This document shows positions 10,451-22,024 of a stretch of 64,000 bases of DNA, one piece after another. The stretch lies in assembly GCA_944472155.2 (NCBI GenBank), contig OX235271.1:65392416-65456415 (forward strand). The letters are read 5' to 3'. Position numbers and translations under genes: made by a program. The notes under the pieces were generated by a model, which saw nothing but the letters and a program-made list of their open reading frames with translations, ran no database searches and was not told the DNA's origin. The DNA is from Trichobilharzia szidati (taxonomy: Eukaryota; Platyhelminthes; Trematoda; Strigeidida; Schistosomatidae). How positions within the stretch are numbered: the first letter of the stretch is position 1; each line of letters opens with the position of its first letter.

Positions 10451-11690
10451 TCAAAATTATCCACCTGAGTTAGAAATCTCTATTCTATCAAAATTTTGAT
10501 GGTATTAGTTACCTTTTGATGTAGATAGACAAATTAGTTGTATTTTTAAAATATCTACGCATGTTTCGAAACAATCTCTATTTATCATCAATATATGCGA
10601 AATACCAGAAGAAAACCCTAAAATGGTTAGGTAGGTGAGTAGTTTCTAAATGATGCTAAATAACTGGATGCAATCCTCAGAGAGTGCGAACTTTTTTATT
10701 CATCAAGAACATGAAAGAACCAGTGTCTCTTTTCGGCGGCTCCGAGCCTTCCACCTGACTGCTGCAGTCTAGAATGTGACTATTTAAGGATGCAAGCTGC
10801 GACTGACTTTCTGTAGACTTGAAACCGGTGGACATCTTCTAAAAGAGGAATTTATGTATTTGTGTCATACTAAGTCAGTAGAATTCTGTAAACTTGTAAA
10901 CACCTTGTTATATTGAATTAAGTATGTTTGCGATGAAAATTTTATTTAATAGAATATATGATGACTGTACAATTGCATGACTGAAGTACATAATAACGAC
11001 TACAAGCAATAAGAGGCACAAAGTTAAATTAATTCATGTTACGAAACCATTTGGTGGTGAGTCTAATTGAAGCTCTATGTTATTTGTTATCTTCAGTGGA
11101 TATATGTTGTAAACAGACTTGTAGTAGTTGCATTTTTAGATAAATCTAAAAAATTCTCGTATATCGAAGTCTCTGATGTAAGAATAGAACTTGGACACTA
11201 CGGTAGAGTTTAACTCCATTATGGATAAAATTTATTTTGATAAAGTCTCACAGTGTTATACAGTAATACTTACTGATGACCACGTTTCGAGCACAATTTA
11301 TTGCTGCTCGTGATCATATCAAAGCACTACTCACATAACTTTCCAGCTTCCTTTATATGATCCCGTTATTTCTCATCTCTTGATTTGATGATTCGTAGTA
11401 GTAGTATTTTCTATATCTCTGCTATTAGCGATGAGTTATTCCTATTGCACCTGGTGTTTAGATGTAGATTCTATGAACAAAGATTAAGCGATCAACCTCT
11501 CTCCACCTAAATATATATTACTTTTTAGAATCTCAATTCTGTCCTACCCTATTGTGTGTTAATGCATGCAGTGCAAATGCGGAGCTTTTTCCTAAATTAC
11601 TTATCATCGTGGGATCAATCATTCTAACCTTCGTTAAATTCTTATATTTTGACACTCTGACTACCCGCGATCTATTAATTTGACTTATGT
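10451..11690. other. Copine intron, no recognised feature
   Basis: About 1.2 kb without recognisable repeats or frames. Confidence 0.5.
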
Positions 11691-11734
11691 AGTTGACCTC
11701 ATTCGCAGTCATTGTAAGGTATTTTTGTAAATTA

Positions 11735-11940
11735 TATTATTTTGTCAAATTGGGTAGGCCAACAGGTTCCTTTAACCTACAGAGTTTTTCCCTGAATGAG
11801 TTTGTAGGCTTAAATACCACCCTAATTCCTGCTTTATTAAAAATCTTACATAGGATCTCAAATTTCGCCCCGTTACATGGAAGTACTGTTGATCATAGCC
11901 TGCCTCTGCTGACATCATCCCATCTGATGGCTAAGCTGTT
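11735..11940 (-). pseudogene. Penelope-like linker relic
   Basis: The minus frame reads LCKIFNKAGIRVVFKPTNSF then REKLCRLKEPVG. The pattern FNKAG[IV]xVxFKxxN[ST][FL]xxxLxxxKDxV precedes the GIY-YIG nuclease in Penelope-like and related elements. It stops before the nuclease. Related to 32150-32425. Confidence 0.65.
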
Positions 11941-12539
11941 AAATACTGAAACTTAAAAAAAATAGGCTAAATAGTTTTTGGTTTTATTTAGGGCTATAAA
12001 AAAGCTTTGTAACAACTGGTAAAGGTGAGGTACAATAGATACAACAGGATAGATTAAAAATGTGGTTTTAATTAAGGCATTTATTACTTTTTTTATAAAT
12101 GATTCTGTCAAATGCAACATTATAGCTTTTTAGTAATTTATTTTATTGTAACAATTTCACTGAAAAGTTAGGTATCAAGGGAATTGTTAAAATTTAAACT
12201 AATTACTGGAAAAAAGTGTTTCCCTCCACATTGTACTCTCTAATTTATAGAAAACTACTCTAGTGAGAATGAAATTTGCTTTTTTTGTTCTCTATTTTTA
12301 TGAAAAAAACAAACAACTAAACATATTACTTCAAAGTTGTGTGTGCCAAGCCTTATTTTGCCAACATTTCTATTAGATAAGTGTTAATTGTATGTAAGCG
12401 ATCTCCAACCCCCTTTGGGAATAAACGAATGCTTTAGTTTTACTTTGCTCTAACTGTATTAGGTCGGTATGTTACAGTGTAAACTTATTGTTAGTTTTTC
12501 TACAAATCAACCAATTCGGACAGATAAGCCTTGCTAAGA

Positions 12540-13155
12540 ATCCAGTATGATTGTATTTAATGAAGAGTTATGTTTTATACATTCACCAAACCAGTTGTAC
12601 GTAAGCAAGAAGCCTTTATACATACAACTGAGATTCAAAGGCGATATACCTAACGAAATAATTACGAAGATGTTAAGAAAACCAGTTCAAAGAACTTTTA
12701 ATGCTGGCAAACTAAAAGTCTTATTTTCTACACTGCCGATGGTGATTCCTTGATTTAAAGGTGAAGTACCTAGACTACGCTAGCCACCTCTAATTGTCTT
12801 CATCAGTTCATCTGCGCTTGTGGAGCGAGTTGTTTCGGCCGTTGCTTTAGGAACTTGATTTTTCATGCTCAAAAACATCTGTCAGTGTGGCTAAATGAAA
12901 GTGTAGTTAGAAGCATCAATAGCTCCATATTAGAACACCTGGTTCGAACTGGCCACAAAGCCAATATTGAAGAGTCCTTCTCCATCATCTATCGAGTTCC
13001 AAACAAATTACCAAAATCATACAGGTACCGAATACTCCAAACAGCAGAGGCTATCGCGATTCACCTGAGACAACCAGTGCTCTGTATGCAGAAGCAACAC
13101 GTACAACCACTGTTACTGCCCTGGCCTGCTGTGGAGTTTGCAAATTCATAAATAC
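12540..13155 (+). pseudogene. Penelope-like element C-terminus, relic
   Basis: Two frames separated by a shift near 12750-12850. The first gives LYIQLRFKGDIPNEIITKML. The second gives QFICACGASCFGRC (decayed GIY-YIG entry) and AQKHLSVWLN, then GHKANIEESFSIIYRVPNKL and the conserved end LLLPWPAVEF. Close kin of 43140-43545 and 39812-40060. The nuclease Tyr-Ile-Gly is gone. Confidence 0.8.
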
Positions 13156-13159
13156 CTTA

Positions 13160-13503
13160 TTACATCTGCCCTTTTGTTATGATCCTCCATCCTGTACACA
13201 TAAATTCCCTTTGTTTTCTTATTTAAACTCACACACTGACACACATTCAATGCATATAAATTTCAACCACCCACCACCCACAAAAATCTCTTTTTTCTCT
13301 ATCCCCGTCTTTGACATGATCACTCATCCATCCGAAGTATATAATCACCATGAATGAAACTTAATATGAACATGACATACAAAAATTTATTACTGTAGAT
13401 TCGTTGTCTTTCCTAATCATTTACTTTGCAATATGGGTGTTCAGTTTAGTATGGCAGTTTTACATATTAACACATACGCACATATTCTTGACTATAATCT
13501 GTT
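13160..13503. other. Copine intron, no recognised feature
   Basis: AT-rich, with CCACCCACCACCCAC near 13270. Nothing else seen. Confidence 0.5.
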
Positions 13504-13515
13504 AACAATCTAATC

Positions 13516-14101
13516 TTCTATAGTTTGGTTTGTAAGGGTTAGTTATGTTTTTACAAGTTGATCACGGACTGATGTCGTTAGAGAACCATTGAAAACCAGC
13601 AGGGAGTACTGGACAGCTGTTTCATCCTAGTTTGGGAATCGTCGGCAGTACGCAACCACCTCACATGGGGTTCGAACCCAAGACCTTTCGGTTACAAGGC
13701 AAGCTCGTATACCATTCAGCCATTGAGATCCGATTCAATGGCTCATGAATTCTAACTTCTACCAATTCGTGATTTAGCGCGACTGGCACCAACTAATGTC
13801 GTTGGTGGGACATCCATCCTCACACGTGACATCTGGTTGAACCTCACTGGTCACAACTTCTCACTAGAACTCCAGGAAACTCCATCCTGTAGCAAGTTAC
13901 TTGCTGGCATCAGTTAGAATTCATGAGCCATTGCATCGGGTCCCACTGGCTGAATGGTAAATGAGCTTGCCTTGTAACCGGAAGGTCCTGGGTTCGAACC
14001 CTATGTGAGATGGTTGCGTACTGCCGATGATTCTCAAACTAATATGAAGCAGCTGTCCAGTCCTCCTTGGTCTTCAATATCAATCCGTGATCAACTCGTA
14101 A
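13516..14101. mobile_element. SINE A inverted dimer
   Basis: A minus-strand copy (to about 13912) is followed at once by a plus-strand copy with Thr-like head GTCCCACTGGCTGAATGG and B box GGGTTCGAACCC. A 12-bp direct repeat, aacaatctaatc, lies at 13504-13515 and 14102-14113, suggesting one insertion event; part of that sequence resembles the SINE tail, so this is not certain. Both hammerhead cores carry the U4-to-C change (CCGAYGA). Confidence 0.75.
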
Positions 14102-14114
14102 AACAATCTAATCG

Positions 14115-14435
14115 CAAATAACTTGGAATTCTCATCTAGATGATTCGGTGTTACGCCTTTTTAAAAACCAAGAAATGCATTCAATAACAATCGTTCTGTT
14201 ATTATAATATCAGTTTTCAAGTTCTGTGGCTTTGTGAGAATATTTTAAACACAAGATCTTAAAATGATATAAAATAATTACCAGGAAATTCCTTTCCCAC
14301 TGTTCAAATATCCTCCACCTTCAGCACTCTGAATTACTCTACATCTCCTGGTTTAATATTTTATTAGAAATACGTAAAAATACCATTCAAAGAAAAATTT
14401 TTTTAACCTTCTAGTGATAATTTCATTCAACGTTA
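14115..14435. other. Copine intron, no recognised feature
   Basis: About 320 bases, AT-rich. A short open minus-strand stretch near 14280-14340 was considered and rejected. Confidence 0.45.
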
Positions 14436-14670
14436 GATTTTCCCGTCGATTGATTGGACCGAAGTGCTCGGTCTCAGAGGTGGCTCTCGTGGCCCAAGCG
14501 GTCTAGTGGATAACGCTTTGGCGTTTGAAACTATGGGCACTGGGTTCGAGCCTCGGTGGGAACATCATCACTCACTGAGAAATGCAGGTACATCCAGATG
14601 ACGAGTCCCAAATAGGACGAAATGCGCGTTATCGTGGATTCCACTGGTAGTCACCACCCACCAATTAAAT
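14436..14670 (+). mobile_element. SINE B (Smalpha-like) with hammerhead
   Basis: It starts with a 42-bp segment (14436-14477) that recurs inverted at 8785-8826. Next come a tRNA-like head (GGCCCAAGCGGTCTAGTGG and GGGTTCGAGCC) and a hammerhead region at 14588-14645: GACGAGTCCC, loop AATA, GGACGAAATGCGC. The core C3 is A (ATGACGA), so this copy is probably inactive. The layout matches the known schistosome Smalpha ribozyme repeat. Confidence 0.82.
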
Positions 14671-15820
14671 TCCAGTGATAATGCTTGATTAATTCTGTCT
14701 ATCAGATGAACTGTTTCCGAAAGCTAATTACTGATGACTGTAGAACCTGATGATGAAGTTATCAAAAAGAATATTCTTTTTTCAATAATCAGTCAATCTT
14801 TTGAAAATTCGTTGTACCAATTCCTTTGTGAATGAATAAAAATTAACGCTTAGTTAATAGTTGGTTCACTAAAGTTTTTATTATTAAAGAATAAGGGCGG
14901 TATCCTTGAGGTCATCAGTTAACTGGAATCTAATTTTGTCCAGGCATTTTGAATCTAACCTATTCACTTTTTAAAATTTGATACATTTACTTTCAAAAAT
15001 TCATTTCACTTGATAACATTTATTTATAAGGAGAAGATAACAAAAATATTATATGAGATTAATTGAATTTACGTGTTTTCATAAACCTCAAGTATTCTGT
15101 ATTTCATCTAAATTCCAAGCAGTTGTTATTATTTTTAAGGTAAATAATAATTTGGATTATTTAGATGGTTGAATCCGCAACAAATTAGCATAGCTATAAT
15201 TAGTAACAGTAGAGAAATATTAGCCATCGTAATCTGACTGAGTGGGGTTAAGTGAAAAGACTCTTGTCTCGAAACCTGACAGATCAAGCCTCTATTTGAC
15301 ATAAATTTCTGAAATTGAACGAAACTTCATCTGTTGTTACCTGATGTCTGTTTGTTATAAAGAATCACTGTGAAACCAGTTACACTCCATAGGGATAACA
15401 ACTGGCATCTATATATATCACTATGGTAACGCTAAGATTGTAACACAATATAAAGCACAATAAGTCCAGTGAGAGCGGCTTATCCTATAAAATATGTTTT
15501 CTTCAACAATCTAGCATTTGTTCACCATCAATGCGGTGTTTAATTTCCCCATTATCACATCACCTTTTAATCCTCATCCTAGAATCTCCAATTCCTAAAT
15601 TCATTTTTTGTATGAAATTAGAGCTGAATTTCTCATTTGAGAATTGTAGAGCTGCAGGTGAAAGTCAACAATGGTTTCCAAAGGAAATCTAAGCTTTCTA
15701 TGAATGCCAATTAAAGTATCAAGTAGAACATGCTGTTATAAGTTGTCTAGAACATCATATATTCTCTCGGAATAAATGATTGTGGAGTTATAATTTTTCA
15801 AGAGCTGGTTTATGTAGATT
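14671..15820. other. Copine intron, no recognised feature
   Basis: About 1.1 kb of AT-rich DNA. No element recognised. Confidence 0.5.
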
Positions 15821-15824
15821 TGAT

Positions 15825-16030
15825 AAGTTTCAAGTTGGACTACCCATTAACACTAGTAAGAGAACAGGATTGCCTGACAACCTAAATGTTCTGAATTCGA
15901 CCCCATGGGGGTTATAGATGCACACTGCTGCAGAGTCTCAAACTAGGACGAAATGACTGCCCTATATTCTCTGGCTTTTAGTAGTTCTATATCTTACTTG
16001 AAATTATGATTCTGAACCAATCTAATTGTG
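15825..16030 (+). mobile_element. SINE A, decayed
   Basis: GACCCCATGGGGG (B-box region) is followed by GCTGCAGAGTCTCAAACTAGG and ACGAAATGAC, a hammerhead with an A6 change. Only the middle of the family is recognisable. Confidence 0.55.
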
Positions 16031-16201
16031 AGTATAATTGTTACTCTTCAGAATTATTTAACCACTTGGTGCGTAAATTCTTACCATAAAACAGTTTATA
16101 CCCAAATAGGGTACAAGACCAGTTTAATGAAAATGACGTATTAACCCACATGGGTAGTTCCATTAATGACACACTAAATGCAAGAACAAAAACGTTTCTT
16201 T

Positions 16202-16545
16202 CTAGTGAAAAGTCGTGACCAGTAGGGTGCAGCAGGTCGGGTGTGAGGAAAAATACTCGCCGAAGACATTGGTTAGGGGTCGCGCTATATCGTGATTTGG
16301 CAGAAGTTAGAATTCATGGACCATTGGTTCGGGTCCCAGTGGCTGAATGGTATATGAGCTTGCCTTGTAACCGGAAGATCCTGAGTTCGAATCCCAGTGG
16401 GTGCGTTCTGCCGATAATTCCCAAACTAGAATGAAACAGCAGCTGTCCAGTACTCCAGTGCTGGTTTTCAATGGTTCTCTAACTAATGTCAGCTCAGGAT
16501 GAAAATCCTGTAACCAACCAAATCCCTACAAACCAACAATTGAAT
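16202..16545 (+). mobile_element. SINE A with target duplication
   Basis: Thr-like head GTCCCAGTGGCTGAATGG (A box) with GAGTTCGAATCCC (B box), a hammerhead region with a CCGATAA core (inactive), and tail AACCAACAATTGAAT. An 11-bp duplication, aacgtttcttt, flanks it at 16191-16201 and 16546-16556, so the boundaries are firm. Confidence 0.87.
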
Positions 16546-16556
16546 AACGTTTCTTT

Positions 16557-17569
16557 TTAACACATACCGACCAGGTAGATCTCATTCACGTAATCAAGTA
16601 AAAAGATTCAAATACCAGTAAAACGTTTTCAAAACATGATAGTAACTACATTAGGATGTGAAAGTCTAGTGTGCACAGAAGAAACTTGACAGATGTGGGG
16701 CTTATGATGGGACTAATGGTAAAAACCATTTTTATTTATAATCTTGATTAAACCAGAATCGTCAGTTACTTGACAGACAGGTAGTTAGTAGTTATTTTCC
16801 AATAATGTTCGGTCAGTTTATGAGACCATAAATAATCTGTTTTGTTAGTTAACATTAAAATCTATCTGCTAAAATTGTATTTCATAGCCTAAGTTTCTCA
16901 TACAGGCATAGAGCACCTACGGGACTGTATAGTTCAAACTACTGACTGACTACTGATGTTTTAATTAAGTTTGATTTCTTTAAGTTTTATAACTAAATTT
17001 TATCTTGGAACTCAATGAGATCTCTGCAGTTTTACTTAAAGGTGAATGTTAAATCCTACTTTACTTCTTTAAGCTACTTTTCATCATAATTGAAAATGGA
17101 ATACCCATACGCATATGTATCATATCAAGCAGAATGTGATACAGATATTGACGAATTCAAAGATTTTCCAGGCCAAATTAAATTTAATCTTCACTGATAT
17201 CAGAAACATTTGTGAAATAGCCATTCGCAAAAATCAATTTTTCTATAAAAGATACTGTATAAAAGCAAATGTTTACAGAGTCGAAATAAAAAAAAGGAGT
17301 AGTAAATTCTCATTTGATTGATGTGAAACCTTCCCCTTGCCACACTATTGTTTTATGTCCATTATTCAACAAACACGCAAATTAACTAAACACCAAGTAA
17401 CTTTAGGTAATATGTGATAATTCCTTTACCGAATAATAGCTAAGAAGTGAACATTTTTATTCTACTACAAAATGAAAATGAAATTCTAAATAAAATGCGA
17501 CATTCATTGTTTAATTGACATGAATAAAGAGAACTGTACTCGATCTCAACGCGACAGTAACCAACTTAC
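16557..17569. other. Copine intron, no recognised feature
   Basis: Intron next to the exon at 17570-17645. AT-rich, no repeats recognised. Confidence 0.5.
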
Positions 17570-17645
17570 CAAAGGATATCTGTGAGATAACTTTCCACCA
17601 GTGGAAACTTTTGCACCAAATCCGAAGGCAGGGAAAAGCTGATCA
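17570..17645 (-). CDS. cpne: Copine exon: vWA YDSD/FGFGAK segment
   Basis: One base plus 25 codons: with the previous exon it reads YD-SDQLFPAFGFGAKV, then STGGKLSHRYPL. This is the most conserved stretch of the copine vWA domain. The acceptor is ATGTATAG with a weak pyrimidine tract and the donor is TTG/GTAAGTTGG. It ends in phase 0. The next exon is 17.1 kb away at 322-449. Confidence 0.96.
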
Positions 17646-17949
17646 CTATACATATTTTTTTCAGTGAAAAGAAATAGATAAAAAGAAAATTGTTTAAAAA
17701 ATTGTCTAGTGAAATATTTTGTTAGTTGAGTTATTGTATTTTTTCCAAAAATATATGGAAATTGGTAAGAAAAATAAGGTGTCAGCTGCACTTATTGTAT
17801 GATGACTAGTAATCTGAACTACAGCAGCAGAGAGGAGTGGATTTCAAGTCGAAGACTCATCGGCTGAAAGGCCAAGTGATTGAGTCAACGATCCAAGGAA
17901 CTAAATATAGGCGAAAACCGACATAAAGATTGGATATTTTGATTGCATA

Positions 17950-18135
17950 ATCGCGAGCCCGAATAGCTCAGTGGTAACGTCTCTGACAGCAGCACTTGGT
18001 GATACTGGTTCGAATCTCAGAAGGGACATGAGTTCCTTCAAGGTTGTAGATGGGCCTTGCTGGCTGGTGAATGCCAACTAGCACTAAACCTAAATTGAAG
18101 GCTTCCTGCCGATTGCCTTCAACCATCTAATATCA
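17950..18135 (+). mobile_element. SINE D, single copy
   Basis: CCCGAATAGCTCAGTGGTAA and GGTTCGAATCTCAG form the tRNA-like head. The hammerhead region reads CTGGCTGGTGAATGCC and ACTAAACC, with core and GAAA damaged. It ends CATCTAATATCAC. Confidence 0.8.
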
Positions 18136-18508
18136 CACTAAGTAGTTTGGTTTATTTTCTAACGTCTTTATTTCACTAGGAAATCCGTTTCATAAATGTA
18201 CATTTAATGTTTAGTTTCCAAATTAATGTACCGAAATTTGGTAAATATGATATATATATACATATGATAAAAACTTGACTGAAAAGTCTCCGGTATACTC
18301 GATGTTAGGTGAGAGGTGTACATGAAGTATCACCAAAAAGGGCTTAAGTTTCAGTGTATATTTGGTCTGCGAAAATTTCATTTCACCTATATGTATTTGT
18401 ACAATGTCATGTCTGTTTGTCAAAAAGAGTTCAGGCAGTAAAAATAAACAATTAGTATTTGTATTCTGAGGTATCTGTACCAAACGTCATGATAACCTGC
18501 TGAGTTTT

Positions 18509-19457
18509 TTTGATGTGGTTGTGTTCTCTGAGCTAGATAGTTAATTTGCGAAGCTTTCATCACCCTACTAGGTGACATCTTCAGCGCATACTTCAATTTG
18601 AAGGAAAATTGAAGAAAGATATCTCATGGACGTCTTCCAAAAGAATGGATATCCACGGAATTTCATCAAAAGACATATACCCCCAAGCCAATCTATCAAA
18701 CCAAAAGCCTTCAAGGAAAGCACAAAGAAAGTCATATATAAAGGATATATCAGAAATCACTGCAAGATTCGTCAAACCTTTAGGAATTTATGTCGCACAC
18801 AAACCAACAAAATCACTTCACTCAGTTCTGTGTCAACCAAAAGACTCAACAGAGAAAGAAGATAAAACCAACATCATCTACAAAATAAATTGTAACAACT
18901 GCGAAAAACACTAATACGTCCCCTTCCCCTTCGTATCCATGATCATAAGCTAGCCGTCAAAAGACATAACATTCGCTCCCTAATATCGCTGCATACACAC
19001 GGCCATGGACATCAGTTCGACTGGGACAACGTTAAAATCTTAGACAGAGGAAACATCAAGAATGCTAGAGAATTTTTAGAAGGCTGCCTGGTATTCCATT
19101 GAATCGTCAATCCAAAGACACATCGAGATAGACAAAATTTACCAATCGATAAGAAGGAAATGTCACATACACAAAGGGTCAGAGTTCAAGTCAAGGAAAC
19201 AATCAACACCACTACCAACAAACGTAGCCTAGAGGGTGTGAAAACACACAAAAACAACCAATTACGTTCAAGGTCACTCACCAGGAGAGATGACTAGCAA
19301 ACTCGTGAAGAAATCTGAAAGCTCACTTCAAATTGAAGTATATGCTGAAGATGTTTCCTAGTAGGGCAATGAAAGCCTCGCAAATAAACTATTCAGCTCA
19401 GAGGACACAAACACATCAAAATCATCCACCTGAGCTACAAATCTTCTCCATCATATC
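18509..19457 (+). mobile_element. Short Penelope-like element with inverted ends
   Basis: A 16-bp duplication, taacctgctgagtttt, flanks it at 18493-18508 and 19458-19473. The ends (about 18509-18604 and 19326-19425) are inverted repeats with several differences. The interior reads, across frameshifts, FQKNGYPRNFIKRHI (18626 frame), ISEITARFVKPLGIYVAHKP and IIYKINCNNCEKH (18609 frame), then LRIHDHKLAVKRHNIRSLIS and GHQFDWDNVKILDRG. This is the RT end, linker and GIY-YIG nuclease. The HYVGQTGR part of the nuclease is replaced by a stop and a short deletion near 18912-18930, so it is dead. 5'-truncated at birth. Confidence 0.85.
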
Positions 19458-19473
19458 TAACCTGCTGAGTTTT

Positions 19474-20287
19474 CAGAATTTTCTTGCCTACCTGAAGTAT
19501 AATCAAAGATTTATGTACAATCAGTATGTCCAGAAATTCCTAAATCCTACATGAATTCTCTCAGTTCAATTTTACGCCTGCATTTGATTTGCCAACTGAT
19601 TAGGTTAGTATATGCATCTCAAAGCGGAACTGTAAAATTGTTTTTAATAAATTGTTTTGCACACAAACAACATGAGTGTTTGGAATATGAATTTTCAGAT
19701 TTTCAGAATGAAATAAGCCTGCTAGCATGTCAATTAATTTCCCCGAAAAGTAGTAATGGTAATGCAAATTCTAACCTTGGCACTACTGTTTCTGAAAGTG
19801 AAACTGATAGACTATAAAATCAGTCCCTAGTGAAAATTACCTACTTCTATCCTGATTTCATGGCATTCTACTCTGAATCTTATATGTCATGCATTTTGGA
19901 AACTATTTAACTATTTGACAGTATATGGTGCTCTTGCTTATTGGCATATGATTTGCTATGATACACTACTATTTCGTTTGAATACTTCCTATAAAAGAAA
20001 TACTTTTTAACAAAATTAAAAGTGTTCTGGTCTTTTTAGGTTATGCGTGCCGTTTCATCCTCTTCCAGATCTTGAAGTTACTAGAGAAGTGGAAAAATCC
20101 AGCCGGCCTAAACACAACTTTTCACTTCTTATGTTTCATTGAACTGACTACTTCATTTGTAAGCAACTTAAACCTGCTGAAAATCTGTTTCATAACAAAT
20201 AGTAGTAGCATGCTCTTCAAGATTTGTAACTCAATTAATATCATCAAAACGCTGAAAGACTACTTTTGAGGTGGCCATGAAGGGTTT
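19474..20287. other. Copine intron, no recognised feature
   Basis: About 0.8 kb AT-rich. Short open frames here look like chance. Confidence 0.5.
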
Positions 20288-20301
20288 GATCTCATGGAAT
20301 T

Positions 20302-20551
20302 TTTTTGTATTTTTTATTCCTTCACGTTCCCAGTGGAACATAGGGCTTCAAGCTAGAGGCTTGAAGTTTCCATAGCAGCGGTGTTTATTTTTACAGGATT
20401 TGGTTGCTAGCCTCATGACCAACCTTTCCCCTTTACCAGCGTTTTTAAATACTGGCTTAGCGAGGTAAAGGAGTGCCTCAGTGGCTGGGGATCGAACGCC
20501 GGACCATGTGAATGGTAGGCGAGCATCCTAACCGTTGTGCCATCTACCCAC
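20302..20551 (-). mobile_element. SINE C with target duplication
   Basis: The Val-like head at the right end reads GTGGGTAGATGGCACAACGG on the minus strand, with B box CGTTCGATCCCC. The left end is its A-rich tail. A 14-bp duplication starting gatctcat lies at 20288-20301 and 20552-20565 (two mismatches). Confidence 0.87.
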
Positions 20552-20589
20552 GATCTCATAAAATTATCATTTATTATTGTTTCCTTTAA

Positions 20590-21275
20590 TTCCTAGAGGA
20601 ACATAGGGCTTCAGCCGTGCGTCTTCACTGCGTTCGGTTCTCTGCTAGAGTCTTCACCTGGCTCCAAGTCTGCCCACACGTTTTCATCTCCTCTTCACAT
20701 GACCTCCTCCATGTCACCCTTGCACTGACGACCGCTTCCCGTTCGGGTTCCACTCGAGCAATGGCTTATCTAGTGATGTCACTTGATGGTTTCCTCAGAG
20801 TATGGCCAGCCAATCCATCTCCATTTCTTCCTGCCTATTAGTTTCACAATCAGTTCCTGGTTGGTTCGCTCCCAGAGATCTCTATTGATGATCTTTTCTG
20901 GCCGGACATCTGATCTTGAGTAGCATTGAGCGAAGACAGCTGTTGATGAAGGTTTGTAGTTTGTTTGAGATGCTCTTTATGACGCGCAGTGCAAGTCTCT
21001 GATCCGTTTAGTAGCACTGACTTCATATTGCAGTTGAAAATCCGGATGTTATTTTTGATTCTGAGTGTTGTTGACCTCCACACAGACTTGAGAGTAGTGA
21101 GAGCTTGTCTTGCTTTTCCGATTCTTGCTTTGATATCGTCGTCAGTTCCGTATGCCTGTAGTTGAAACGATGCTTCCGAGGTGGGTAGGTAAAAGAGGTT
21201 GTTTCTTTCCGGTTCCTTCCATCTATGCTGATCGTTTTCTGTTGCTGTTTGTCTTGTCCAGGAATCATCTCATGA
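20590..21275 (-). mobile_element. RTE-like RT C-terminus, relic
   Basis: Minus-strand frames read LSLLSSLCGG (shifted KSVWRS region), LRIKNNIRIFNCNMKSVLLN and GSET (family IKVRIFNSNVKSVLLYGSETW), then WERTNQELI and KKWRWIGW. Frameshifts break it. It is the only member of this family in the window lying sense to copine. Confidence 0.82.
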
Positions 21276-21448
21276 AATAATAATGTATTATTAGTCGACC
21301 TTTTGAATTAATACATTATTTGCGCAAATATTTTCTTGGTGAGGAGAGGTGAAACCTAAATTTGTGTTTGAAGATTATAGGGTTGATCTGTAAAACCTTG
21401 AATACCATCCAATTTCTAGTGGTATTCAGACGCTTAAAGACTGTGAAT

Positions 21449-21685
21449 TACACTTTTTTTTATTCCTTTGCATCCTCAGTGGAACATACGGCTTCAAGCT
21501 CGCGCTTTGAAGTTTCGATAGCAGCGGTTTTTGTCTTTACAAGATGGGATTGCTAGCCTTACGCCCAACCTTCCCTCCTTGTCAGGATTGTAACCGGCTA
21601 AGGTAGGTAAAGGTGTGCACTGGTCGGGACTTTAACCCCGGACCACGTTCGTGGTCGGCCAGCGCTCTACCGCTGAACCACCGAC
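21449..21685 (-). mobile_element. SINE C with 17-bp target duplication
   Basis: The minus-strand head reads GCGTCGGTGGTTCAGCGG. A 17-bp duplication starting gcttaaagact lies at 21432-21448 and 21686-21702, one mismatch. It sits about 140 bp from the donor side of the copine exon at 21828. Confidence 0.88.
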
Positions 21686-21827
21686 GCTTAAAGACTATGA
21701 ATATAAATATAAACAGAGAGTAAAATGTAATTCATTTTTAATCATATTTTAACATAAAGTAAAACGTGTTAACCATACAAAAATTATTCCTGTAAAGTAA
21801 CAATTTTTTTTCACACAGATATTTTAC

Positions 21828-21983
21828 CTGTCGTATTCTTGAAGTATTTCCATTACAGCCTGTATAGCTACTTCATATTCAGTATGGGATTGAGATAATT
21901 CAATTTGTTGGTTTACTGCACTTGTTGAATTTACTGAAGCATGACTTGACATATCAACGGCAACAACAACATTTATGCTAAGA
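21828..21983 (-). CDS. cpne: Copine exon: vWA first strand
   Basis: One base, 51 codons and two bases. It reads LSINVVVAVDMSSHASVN at the start and EYEVAIQAVMEILQEYD at the end, matching the copine INFTVAIDFT and YxxAIxxVGEIxQDYDSD blocks. The metal site, normally D-x-[ST]-x-S, here reads DMSSH, so the fifth position is His. The acceptor is TTTCTCAG preceded by TTCTCTCCTTCTTTG and the donor is CAG/GTAAAAT. A Penelope-like relic begins within about 40 bases of the acceptor. Confidence 0.95.
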
Positions 21984-22024
21984 CTGAGAAATGGATAAAC
22001 ACAAAGAAGGGAGAGAAAGATTAC

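Noticed and set aside
14280..14345. Minus-strand open stretch as an extra copine exon
   Set aside because: Splice-like edges exist, but the reading matches nothing in copines and the flanking exons already join in phase without it.
17546..17791. 81-codon minus-strand frame as a gene
   Set aside because: Only its 17570-17645 part is copine; the rest is intron read through, ending beyond the GTAAGT donor.
18541..18604. Hammerhead in the Penelope end repeat
   Set aside because: CTGAAGA and GAAA can be found, but core-proximal pairs and the NUH cut site are missing, and the second copy does not co-vary.
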